From contig DASWXL010000192.1 of NCBI GenBank assembly GCA_036405495.1, positions 1-6,031 of the forward strand: a stretch of 6,031 nt of DNA, written 5' to 3'. Under the pieces are notes generated by a model. That model ran no database searches. It was given only the letters and a program-made list of their open reading frames with translations, and was not told the DNA's origin. This document shows, one piece after another, positions 1 through 5,257 of this stretch. The number at the start of each line of letters is the position of its first letter. Within the stretch, counting starts at the first letter, position 1. This DNA is from DASWTL01 sp036405495. GTDB lineage: Bacteria > Bacteroidota > Bacteroidia > Sphingobacteriales > Sphingobacteriaceae. Position numbers and translations under genes: made by a program.

Positions 1-1016
1 CAATCAGTTCGTTGATTAAATCTACGATATTTAAGCAGTTTTGCGGTGGCGAAACTATTGCGGAATGTGAGAAGACCATAAAGCAACTTTACAATGGAGG
101 AGTTGACACTATACTCGACTATTCGGTTGAGGGTGAGGAGACGGAGGAGGCTTTTGATGCTACCTGCGAAGAGATCATCCGCATAATTAAACGTGCCGAT
201 GGCGATCCAAGAATCCCGCTTACGGTATTTAAGCCAACCGGCGTGGGCCGCTTCGGCTTGTATGAGAAGCTTGATGCGAAAATTCCGTTGAGCAATGCTG
301 AAGAGATCGAGTTCAGAAAGGTGAGGGCCCGGTTCGATAAGATCTGCAAAACGGCCTCCAACCATGGGGTGCCGATCATGATCGATGCTGAAGAAACATG
401 GATCCAGGATACCATTGATGATCTGGCCATCGAGATGATGCGAAAATACAACCGGGCAAAGCTGATCGTATACAATACATATCAATTGTACAGACACGAT
501 AAGCTGGCGTCGCTTAAGGCGGATATCGCACTCGCCGAAACAGACAAGTTCTATATGGGAGCCAAGCTTGTTCGCGGAGCATATATGGAGAAAGAACGCA
601 AGAGAGCTGAGGAGAGGGGGTATCCGTCACCGATACAACCGGATAAGGAGTCGACTGACCGCGACTATGATGAAGCTGTTCGGTATTGCCTGGACCACCT
701 TGAAAATGTGGGTGTTGTAATGGGAACACATAACGAAGAAAGCTGCAGGTTACTGGTTGAGCTGCTCGGGGATAGAGATATCCTGAAGAACCATCCGCAC
801 GTGTACTTTTCGCAGCTGCTGGGAATGAGCGATAATCTGAGCTTCAACCTCGGCGATGCCGGATATAATGTCGTTAAATATGTTCCTTACGGACCTGTTA
901 AATCGGTGATGCCATATCTGTTTCGCAGGGCGCAGGAAAATACTGCGGTAGCCGGTCAGACCGGAAGAGAATTGTCGCTGATCATCAAAGAGAAAAAACG
1001 CCGTCGCTTACGTTAA
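1..1016 (+). CDS. Proline dehydrogenase, 5'-truncated by window edge
   Basis: FAD-dependent proline dehydrogenase, which oxidises L-proline to 1-pyrroline-5-carboxylate in the first step of proline catabolism, passing electrons to the respiratory chain. The frame is open from base 3 and reads ISSLIKSTIFKQFCGGET. The TTG at 12 is internal and not a start; by comparison with relatives of about 390 residues, some 50 N-terminal residues lie outside the window. Family signatures are clear: the Asp in PIMIDAEETW, the Lys and Arg in AKLVRGAYMEKER, the FSQLLGMSDN stretch, and the C-terminal YLFRRAQEN, whose paired arginines bind the proline carboxylate in characterised homologues. It is monofunctional, with no P5C dehydrogenase domain. 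The protein ends in a basic tail (KEKKRRRLR). The TAA stop overlaps the stop of the converging gene by four bases. Identification is secure; the upstream context is unknown. Confidence 0.95.
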   Translation, partial: ISSLIKSTIFKQFCGGETIAECEKTIKQLYNGGVDTILDYSVEGEETEEAFDATCEEIIRIIKRADGDPRIPLTVFKPTGVGRFGLYEKLDAKIPLSNAEEIEFRKVRARFDKICKTASNHGVPIMIDAEETWIQDTIDDLAIEMMRKYNRAKLIVYNTYQLYRHDKLASLKADIALAETDKFYMGAKLVRGAYMEKERKRAEERGYPSPIQPDKESTDRDYDEAVRYCLDHLENVGVVMGTHNEESCRLLVELLGDRDILKNHPHVYFSQLLGMSDNLSFNLGDAGYNVVKYVPYGPVKSVMPYLFRRAQENTAVAGQTGRELSLIIKEKKRRRLR

Positions 1017-1036
1017 GACGGCGTATTTAGCTTTTT
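998..1036. terminator. Bidirectional intrinsic terminator between converging genes
   Basis: An 8-bp perfect GC-rich stem, ACGCCGTC (998-1005) with GACGGCGT (1017-1024), encloses an 11-nt loop that contains the shared stop codons. Read on the minus strand, the stem runs directly into six T residues, a good intrinsic terminator for the small minus-strand gene. Read on the plus strand it is followed by ATTTAG and then six T residues (1031-1036), a weaker but plausible terminator for proline dehydrogenase. Confidence 0.8.
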
Positions 1037-1327
1037 TAGCAGTTCTTCGGAAATATCGTCCGCATAAACGCCGTAGGCATTGATGAAGACGCCTTTAACA
1101 TTGTGCCCGGGTGCACTGATGGCATACAATACCGACATGTCTTCCGGATCTGAAATGCCTTCAAACCGATAAACGCGATCGATCTGAAAATCGCGGGGAC
1201 TAAGGGTAATATCGCCCTGACTGGCATGAAGGGCATTGTTATGGACATTGAAGTCGTGCGTATACCCCTGTTTTTTTAAGGCTTCAAGGGCATCGACCAT
1301 GGTGTTGTATTCGGTTGGGTAACTCAT
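1013..1327 (-). CDS. Small conserved Bacteroidetes protein of unknown function, 104 aa
   Basis: A compact soluble protein of 104 residues with no signal peptide or membrane segment. The core reads GYTHDFNV, then RDFQIDRVYRFEGISDPEDMSVLYAIS, then KGVFINAYGVYAD. From memory, this pattern matches a small family widespread in Bacteroidetes whose members are often labelled phosphoribosylpyrophosphate synthetase. It is far too short for that enzyme and shows no PRPP-binding motif, so the label should not be copied. The ATG at 1327 is preferred over a TTG six bases upstream; an in-frame stop (TAA, 1336-1334) limits the start to these two. It is the last gene of the minus-strand cluster, 54 bases after the Mpo1-like gene, and ends in the bidirectional terminator. 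The role is unknown. Confidence 0.85.
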   Translation of the reverse strand: MSYPTEYNTMVDALEALKKQGYTHDFNVHNNALHASQGDITLSPRDFQIDRVYRFEGISDPEDMSVLYAISAPGHNVKGVFINAYGVYADDISEELLKKLNTPS

Positions 1328-1381
1328 ATCCAATTAACATCATGTCTATCCTTTTGTTTATGAGTTCAAATGCTCTTCCGG

Positions 1382-1690
1382 TTAAAATTTTTCTTTGCCG
1401 CTCAGCAGATCAAAGAACAAAAGAAAGTCGCTAGCCAGGCTGTAGGCAGGGTATTCGAACGTGGCCGGTTTATTCTTTTCAAAGAAAAAATGGCCAGCCC
1501 AAGCGAAGCCGTAGCCCGCTACCGGTATCAGCAGAAACAGGAGAATGCTATGGAACAACAGAGATGCCGGGAACAGCAGAATAGCTAACCCTGTTCCTAT
1601 GAAATGAAGGATCCTGCTGGTTCTGTTCTTATGTTCTGAGAGATAAAACGGATAAAATTCTTCCAGTGATCTGTATCGTTTGGGTTCCAT
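1382..1690 (-). CDS. DUF962 / Mpo1-like membrane protein, 102 aa
   Basis: A small integral membrane protein of the DUF962 (Mpo1/YGL010W-like) family. It carries the family's two conserved blocks: SEHKNRTSRILHFIGT near the N-terminus (His20, His29) and WAGHFFFEKNKPATFEYPAYSL in the second half (His67, Glu71, Asn73, Pro75), followed by a DF near the end. Hydrophobic stretches at about residues 27-46 and 48-66 suggest two close membrane passes. Yeast Mpo1 is an iron-dependent dioxygenase acting in alpha-oxidation of 2-hydroxy fatty acids from phytosphingosine. The conserved histidines fit a metal site, but the substrate here is not known. The gene starts 7 bases after the HAD phosphatase stop, so the two are very likely co-transcribed. 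No Shine-Dalgarno is seen before the ATG. Confidence 0.88.
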   Translation of the reverse strand: MEPKRYRSLEEFYPFYLSEHKNRTSRILHFIGTGLAILLFPASLLFHSILLFLLIPVAGYGFAWAGHFFFEKNKPATFEYPAYSLASDFLLFFDLLSGKEKF

Positions 1691-1697
1691 ATCAGTG

Positions 1698-2336
1698 CTA
1701 AATTAACAGCCCGGAGTTGCTGATAAAAATCTCTAAAGTTTCAGGTGCCGAAAGCAAATGGGTTCGGAACCCCAGGCGCTGCGCTGTCTCGATGTGCTGA
1801 GGACTGTCATCAATAAAAAGTGTTTCCTGAGGGTCGAGGGCATTCTCCTGCAACACCTGTTCGAATATATCGGCATTCGGTTTGCGTTTGCCCATCAAAT
1901 GCGAGTAGTAATCTTTTTCAAAGAAAACCGAGTTCGATTCCAAATGATATTCGCGTTTCAGATAATCCATGATCCAGTTGTAGTGGATCTCATTGTTATT
2001 GCTAAGGAGGAATGTCCGGTAATTCTTTTTTAGCTTCAGCAGGATTTCATGATTTACCGGCGGGACACCGATGAGCAACGTATTCCAGGCCCGGTCGATC
2101 TCTGTGTCTGAGAGAGCAGGAATACCGGTGATCTTCCGTATGCCGTCACGAAAGTCTGCCGCCGTGATGTTTCCCTTTTCGAATTCATCAAATAGCGGAT
2201 CGTGACCTGTATGGGCAAAAAAGCGTTCAACATTTTCAATGCCCAATTCGGTAAAGGTATGTTGGGTGCGTTTGAAGTCGATCAGAAAAATTACGTTGCC
2301 GTAATCAAAAATGATGTTTTTGATAGCTGAGTACAT
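1698..2336 (-). CDS. HAD-superfamily hydrolase, YihX-like phosphatase
   Basis: A cytoplasmic haloacid-dehalogenase-fold hydrolase of 212 residues. Motif I is IIFDYGNVIFLIDF with nucleophile Asp11; the usual second Asp is Gly13, as in the E. coli YihX subgroup (FDLGNVIVDIDF). Motif II is the Ser in FLLSNNNE (about 112), motif III the Lys in GKRKPNADIF (about 152), and motif IV the paired Asp in LFIDDSPQHIE (about 176-177). The helical cap lies between motifs I and II. YihX removes phosphate from alpha-D-glucose 1-phosphate; the substrate here is inferred only loosely. The ATG at 2336 is chosen over a TTG at 2345 because the TTG lies inside a promoter-like TACCTTTG box. It sits 32 bases after the transporter gene and 7 bases before the DUF962 gene. 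Confidence 0.9.
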   Translation of the reverse strand: MYSAIKNIIFDYGNVIFLIDFKRTQHTFTELGIENVERFFAHTGHDPLFDEFEKGNITAADFRDGIRKITGIPALSDTEIDRAWNTLLIGVPPVNHEILLKLKKNYRTFLLSNNNEIHYNWIMDYLKREYHLESNSVFFEKDYYSHLMGKRKPNADIFEQVLQENALDPQETLFIDDSPQHIETAQRLGFRTHLLSAPETLEIFISNSGLLI

Positions 2337-2342
2337 TGCGGG

Positions 2343-2350
2343 CAAAGGTA
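2343..2350 (-). promoter_or_regulatory. Bacteroidetes -7 box before HAD gene
   Basis: The minus strand reads TACCTTTG, a full match to TAnnTTTG, and ends 6 bases before the ATG. Transcription from it would give an almost leaderless mRNA and let the HAD and DUF962 genes be expressed apart from the transporter. No convincing TTTG -33 element is seen at 17-23 bases upstream, so this is a moderate call. Confidence 0.55.
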
Positions 2351-2368
2351 GGAAATTTGCTTGGGGCT

Positions 2369-3667
2369 CTAATGCGAAAAGAGCCAGAGAATCCGGATGC
2401 TGGAGAAAATGATGATCACGCCTACGCTGATCAGCATGGTCTTCAGGGGAAGCCTGCCGGCAAGGCGTGCAGCTAAGGGTGCGGCGAGCAGTCCGCCCAC
2501 AATGAGGCCTGCGATCACCTGGATATGCGTAACGCCGAGCATAATGAAAAAGGTGAGGGCACTGCTCAGGGTTACGAAGAATTCAGTGAGGCTGACGGTC
2601 CCGATAACGAATCTCGGGCTTCTTCCTTTGGAGATCAGCGTGCTGGTTACCAGTGGACCCCAGCCGCCGCCGCCGAATGAGTCCAGGAAGCCGCCGGCTC
2701 CGGCAAGCCAGCCGGCGCGTTTTATTTTTTTCTGGACCTGGGCTTTTTTGAAGGCCTGACTGATGATCCGGATACCAAGTATCATCGTGTAAACCGACAA
2801 TACCGGCCTGACCCAGGTTGCGTTCTTATCCCCGAGGTAACTTAACAGCAGCGCTCCGATGACAGCGCCGAGAATTCCAGGTATCAAAAGCGTTCTGAAC
2901 AGCTTCTTGTTCACGTTGCCAAACCGGTAATGGCTGAAACCGGAGGCTCCGCTTGAAAACATTTCTGCAGTATGAATGCTTCCGCTTATTGCTGCGGGGT
3001 TCAAGCCTGTAGATAACAGCACAGTGGTTGAGATCGCACCATATCCCATTCCGAGGGCGCCGTCAACCAGCTGGGCAACGAAACCTGCGGCAAGCATCCA
3101 CATGAATTTTTCGTCAATATAACCCGAAAGGCCGCTTACCTCATTCCAGACGTCGGGAAAGGATATGTAAGAGAACACGGCATGCCCTAATAACATAAAG
3201 GCCAGTGCAAACAGGCTCCAGTTGGCAACTTTTAACCAGCGTTTGGCCTGCTGCTTGTTTACTTCTTCCGCTTCAGCGGCCCTCGAATGACCGGGATGCA
3301 TGACACCATTAAGATGGATGTTGCTGAGTTCCGGATGGCCGATGATCTTAATGAACTTTCCTTTCGCTAAAGCGTCATTTCTCACCTGACCGATCAGTTG
3401 GAGGTCGTCCGAATCAATGATAACGAGGTTGGCTCCATTTAAGCACCTTGCATCGTATGCCTGATCAAGAAGCGTGATCTTGTCGCCAGTGTTATATTTG
3501 TTTACATCGGCGGTGCCGCAGATCCTGAAAGTAGCTTCCGGTAGGTTGTGGATGAGGTTATTTATCTCAAAAGAGGAGCTTCTGCCGCTGATGACCAAAA
3601 TCTCAAGCCTGTCCGGTTTAAGAAATACCGGAAGATGTTGAGGTTTTGGTTTGATGTCAGTCAACAT
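2369..3667 (-). CDS. TauE/SafE (TSUP) transporter with N-terminal siroheme-synthase-like domain
   Basis: A two-part protein of 432 residues. Residues about 10-130 resemble the N-terminal precorrin-2 dehydrogenase domain of siroheme synthases (CysG/Met8p): LPVFLKPDRLEILVISG opens the Rossmann fold, NLVIIDSDDLQLIGQVRNDA matches the helix region with the acidic loop, and GKFIKIIGHPELSNIHLNGVM matches the VNVAD-PEL-DF segment. The glycine-rich loop is degraded to SGRSSS, so NAD binding and catalysis are doubtful. A membrane segment follows at about 149-169. The rest (about 187-432) is a TSUP transporter with the two family repeats, AQLVDGALGMGYGAIS and LDSFGGGGWGPLVT. Such carriers export sulfite or move related sulfur compounds and organic anions. 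Siroheme is the cofactor of sulfite reductase, so a sulfur link is likely but inferred. The ATG at 3667 is preferred to a TTG nine bases upstream that falls inside the promoter box. Confidence 0.88.
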   Translation of the reverse strand: MLTDIKPKPQHLPVFLKPDRLEILVISGRSSSFEINNLIHNLPEATFRICGTADVNKYNTGDKITLLDQAYDARCLNGANLVIIDSDDLQLIGQVRNDALAKGKFIKIIGHPELSNIHLNGVMHPGHSRAAEAEEVNKQQAKRWLKVANWSLFALAFMLLGHAVFSYISFPDVWNEVSGLSGYIDEKFMWMLAAGFVAQLVDGALGMGYGAISTTVLLSTGLNPAAISGSIHTAEMFSSGASGFSHYRFGNVNKKLFRTLLIPGILGAVIGALLLSYLGDKNATWVRPVLSVYTMILGIRIISQAFKKAQVQKKIKRAGWLAGAGGFLDSFGGGGWGPLVTSTLISKGRSPRFVIGTVSLTEFFVTLSSALTFFIMLGVTHIQVIAGLIVGGLLAAPLAARLAGRLPLKTMLISVGVIIIFSSIRILWLFSH

Positions 3668-3673
3668 GGGCAG

Positions 3674-3681
3674 CAAAGATA
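3674..3681 (-). promoter_or_regulatory. Bacteroidetes -7 box before transporter gene
   Basis: The minus strand reads TATCTTTG, matching TAnnTTTG, and ends 6 bases before the ATG, the same distance as at the HAD gene. The mRNA would start at or within a few bases of the start codon. The 20 bases upstream are AT-rich (a TATATATA run) but show no clear TTTG -33 element. Confidence 0.6.
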
Positions 3682-3762
3682 TATATAATCTACCATTTAA
3701 GTAGAGATTGGTTTTGCTTCAGTAATTTTTGTTGCGTCTTTTTTAAAATTCGTGAAATATTG

Positions 3763-3770
3763 TACATTTG
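3763..3770 (+). promoter_or_regulatory. -7 box of tRNA promoter
   Basis: TACATTTG matches TAnnTTTG and ends 19 bases before the mature tRNA 5' end, a normal leader length for RNase P processing. Only a T-rich run at 3739-3744 lies where a -33 element would be. Confidence 0.6.
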
Positions 3771-3789
3771 CACACCTGAAACAACAACG

Positions 3790-3863
3790 GCGCCCATAGC
3801 TCAGTTGGTTAGAGTAGAAGACTCATAATCTTTTGGTCCCTGGTTCGAGCCCAGGTGGGCGCA
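3790..3863 (+). tRNA. tRNA with CAU anticodon (elongator Met or Ile2)
   Basis: A complete 74-nt cloverleaf. The acceptor stem is GCGCCCA pairing with TGGGCGC, with A as discriminator base and no encoded CCA. The D stem is GCTC/GAGT, the anticodon stem GAAGA/TCTTT, the anticodon loop CTCATAA, and the T arm CCTGG-TTCGAGC-CCAGG. The anticodon CAU could mean elongator methionine, or isoleucine if the C is modified to lysidine by TilS. It is not the initiator: the first pair G1-C72 is Watson-Crick and the anticodon stem lacks the three G-C pairs. The C4-G69 and C5-G68 pairs are reported as positive determinants for TilS in E. coli, which leans toward Ile2, but this may not carry over to this phylum. 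Confidence 0.93.
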
Positions 3864-3886
3864 CGAATAGTCCTATTAATAAGTAC

Positions 3887-3930
3887 AAAAGCCTTGTAAA
3901 TCCTTGATTTTCAGGGCTTTTTATTTTATT
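3887..3930 (+). terminator. Intrinsic terminator after tRNA
   Basis: AAAAGCCTTG (3887-3896) pairs with CAGGGCTTTT (3912-3921) through ten positions with one G-T wobble around a 15-nt loop, followed by a T-rich tail (TTATTTTATT). It lies 23 bases after the tRNA and would end its transcript. Confidence 0.75.
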
Positions 3931-4131
3931 CCACCCCGAGGAAAATCAAAGAAAACCGCAGTTCTGGTTGCCAATCCGACTACCAGTTTTTTGTTTGTAT
4001 CATTTTGATAGAAAAAACAAGTGGGTTAATCAAAACGACCCTTTTTGCCTTCGTTTTTGGCCACTTTTTTTACCATTTGACGGCTCAAAAAGCTGGGGTA
4101 TTGAATATCAATATCAAAAAAGGAGGAAATA
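3931..4131 (+). other. Intergenic DNA between tRNA terminator and integrase remnant
   Basis: No supported gene is seen on either strand. Open frames crossing this stretch have no recognisable protein features. It probably belongs to the remnant of the integrated element, holding the old promoter and arm sites of the integrase, but no repeat of the tRNA 3' end was found here. It ends in the strong ribosome binding site of the integrase. Confidence 0.4.
4121..4126 (+). promoter_or_regulatory. Strong Shine-Dalgarno of the integrase remnant
   Basis: AGGAGG sits five bases before the ATG at 4132. It fixes the start of the remnant. None of the other genes whose start lies in this window has such a site, which fits a foreign origin for this segment. 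Confidence 0.75.
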
Positions 4132-4532
4132 ATGAAAACAGTACAATCGTCCGGGGTGCATTTCACAGTTCGCAGGGACCGGGTAAAGGATGGAAGGGCG
4201 CAGGTTTATGCCTGTATCATCGTCAATAAAGAAAAATGTTTAATGGCACTTCAGCAGACAGTCGATCTGCGTTACTGGAACGAAAGAAGGGAATCCGGTA
4301 AGGGGGGCGACAGGAGATAATTTCGATGAATAGCTACCTGGAAGAAGTCCGGCTGGCGCTGGGAAATTACTACAAGATCCTTCAGCTGAAAGGTAAGCCT
4401 GTCTCAGCAGACTTAGTGAAGGACGCGTTCCCAGGTACCCATGAAGAAGTCTATACAGTGGGCCGATTGGTTGAGTATCACAATGAAACGGCTACGGCTA
4501 CCCTGAAATGGAGTACGCTATCTGACGCGTAA
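4132..4532 (+). pseudogene. Tyrosine recombinase (integrase) remnant, frameshifted and truncated
   Basis: The first segment (4132-4320) reads SSGVHFTVRRDRVKDGRAQVYACIIVN and then VDLRYWN, the typical start of Bacteroidetes integrases with an N-terminal arm DNA-binding domain. That frame stops at 4318-4320. The matching continuation is in another frame from about 4326: NSYLEEVRLALGNYYKILQLKGKPVSADLVKDAF, then LVEYHNE and LKWSTL, the usual link from the arm domain into the core-binding domain. One or two small indels between about 4296 and 4335 broke the frame. Similarity ends near 4526; the rest of the core-binding domain and the whole catalytic domain with its Arg-His-Arg-Tyr residues are gone. 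Intact relatives are roughly 400 residues; only about 130 are represented here. It lies 268 bases downstream of the tRNA in the same direction, as expected for an element integrated at that tRNA. It is surely not functional as a recombinase. Confidence 0.88.
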
Positions 4533-4540
4533 AAAAAAAA

Positions 4541-4562
4541 CTAGACAGACTTGTCTGTTTAG
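4541..4562. promoter_or_regulatory. Probable TetR operator O1 upstream of cysteine hydrolase gene
   Basis: A near-perfect palindrome, CTAGACAGAC-TT-GTCTGTTTAG, with a single mismatched pair; the A and T runs on each side extend the symmetry to about 15 bases per arm. Its core TAGACAGACTTGTCTGT (4542-4558) is repeated exactly at 5842-5858, on the other side of the tetR gene. Size and symmetry fit a TetR dimer site. With its A-tract and T-tract it could also form a terminator-like hairpin, but the exact second copy favours an operator. Confidence 0.8.
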
Positions 4563-4581
4563 TTTTTATTTTTTACTATTG
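4551..4581 (+). promoter_or_regulatory. Candidate promoter of cysteine hydrolase gene, overlapping O1
   Basis: TTG (4551-4553) and TACTATTG (4574-4581) are 20 bases apart, in the spacing range of Bacteroidetes promoters; the -7 box has one mismatch to TAnnTTTG. The TTG falls in the centre of the palindrome, so bound repressor would block sigma contact. The predicted leader is about 30 bases. Confidence 0.5.
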
Positions 4582-4619
4582 CGCCACGAAAGATGTTCAA
4601 AAACATAAATTAAAAAACT

Positions 4620-5216
4620 ATGAATACCGACACAGCCCTTTTGCTTATTGATTTCCAGCAAGGTTTTGGCCGCCAGGAATACTTCGGAGGGAACCGAAAC
4701 AACACCCAGGCCGAGGAGAACGCCCGCCTTCTTCTGGATTATTTCCGCCAGCACTCGCTGCCGGTGATTCATACCCGGCACAATTCGGTTTTTGAGAACT
4801 CGCCTTTACGGGCTGGTCAATCGGGAAACGATTTCATCGAAACACTTGTTCCTCATACTAACGAAATTGTTATTGATAAGTCGGTTAATAGTGCCTTCAT
4901 CGGCACCAACCTGGATGAGATCTTAAAGAAAGGAAGAATCCGAAAGTTGATCGTGGGTGGATTGGTCACCAATCATTGTGTATCCACTACGGCGCGAATG
5001 GCCGCGAATATGGGCTATGAGATTGTAGTTGTTGCCGATGCCACAGCAGCATTTGATCAGCTGGGGTTTACCGGCGAGAAGTTTTCCGGTGAACTGGTGC
5101 ATCAGGTGAGTCTAGCCTCCTTAAGGGGTGAGTTTGGGGAGATCATGACCACTGCAGAAATTCTGGAGAAACTGTCCTCCGCAGAATCCAACTACGTTCA
5201 GACTACATCGCTTTAA
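4620..5216 (+). CDS. Isochorismatase-family cysteine hydrolase
   Basis: A cytoplasmic cysteine hydrolase of 198 residues, full length for the family. The catalytic triad is visible: Asp11 in ALLLIDFQ, Lys87 in IVIDKSVNSAF, and nucleophile Cys120 in GGLVTNHCVSTTAR, with the conserved Val116-Thr117 turn before it. The family includes nicotinamidases, isochorismatases, N-carbamoylsarcosine amidases and many uncharacterised amidases. The sequence does not settle the substrate, and the nicotinamidase metal-binding His cluster is not evident. It is preceded by a palindromic operator and promoter and followed 41 bases later by a TetR regulator, so it is probably an induced detoxification or small-molecule hydrolase. 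The ATG at 4620 is the first in frame and leaves a full N-terminal strand; the upstream bases are AT-rich with no Shine-Dalgarno. Confidence 0.92.
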   Translation: MNTDTALLLIDFQQGFGRQEYFGGNRNNTQAEENARLLLDYFRQHSLPVIHTRHNSVFENSPLRAGQSGNDFIETLVPHTNEIVIDKSVNSAFIGTNLDEILKKGRIRKLIVGGLVTNHCVSTTARMAANMGYEIVVVADATAAFDQLGFTGEKFSGELVHQVSLASLRGEFGEIMTTAEILEKLSSAESNYVQTTSL

Positions 5217-5244
5217 CACGTCTGCAGCCTAAGTATTCATTTCT

Positions 5245-5252
5245 TATCTTTG
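5245..5252 (+). promoter_or_regulatory. Bacteroidetes -7 box before tetR gene
   Basis: TATCTTTG matches TAnnTTTG and ends five bases before the ATG of the regulator, suggesting a separate, near-leaderless tetR transcript. No clear TTTG -33 element is seen at the right distance. A lone GTCTG half-site (5220-5224) lies just upstream but has no partner. Confidence 0.55.
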
Positions 5253-5257
5253 ACCAA

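Noticed and set aside
12..1016. TTG at 12 as the start of proline dehydrogenase
   Set aside because: The frame is open to the window edge and the residues before it continue the family's sequence; the gene is simply cut by the window.
2365..2385. Hairpin GGCTCT/AGAGCC over the transporter stop codon
   Set aside because: The stem is only 6 bp with a 9-nt loop and has no T-tract after it on the minus strand, so it is not supported as a terminator.
3668..3789. Riboswitch or other structured leader between the tRNA and the transporter gene
   Set aside because: The -7 box lies 6 bases before the ATG, leaving no room for a leader, and no conserved fold was recognised.
4005..4229. Open frame of 74 codons upstream of and overlapping the integrase remnant
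   Set aside because: It overlaps the recognisable integrase start in another frame, has no ribosome binding site and shows no family-like features.
4429..4436. CCCAGGT inside the integrase remnant, also present in the tRNA 3' part, as an attachment repeat
   Set aside because: Seven shared bases are too short, and the position inside the coding remnant does not fit an attachment site.
4593..4606. Small stem-loop ATGTT-CAAA-AACAT before the cysteine hydrolase start
   Set aside because: Five weak base pairs in AT-rich DNA; likely chance.
5220..5224. GTCTG just upstream of tetR as a third operator
   Set aside because: It is a lone partial half-site without its inverted partner.
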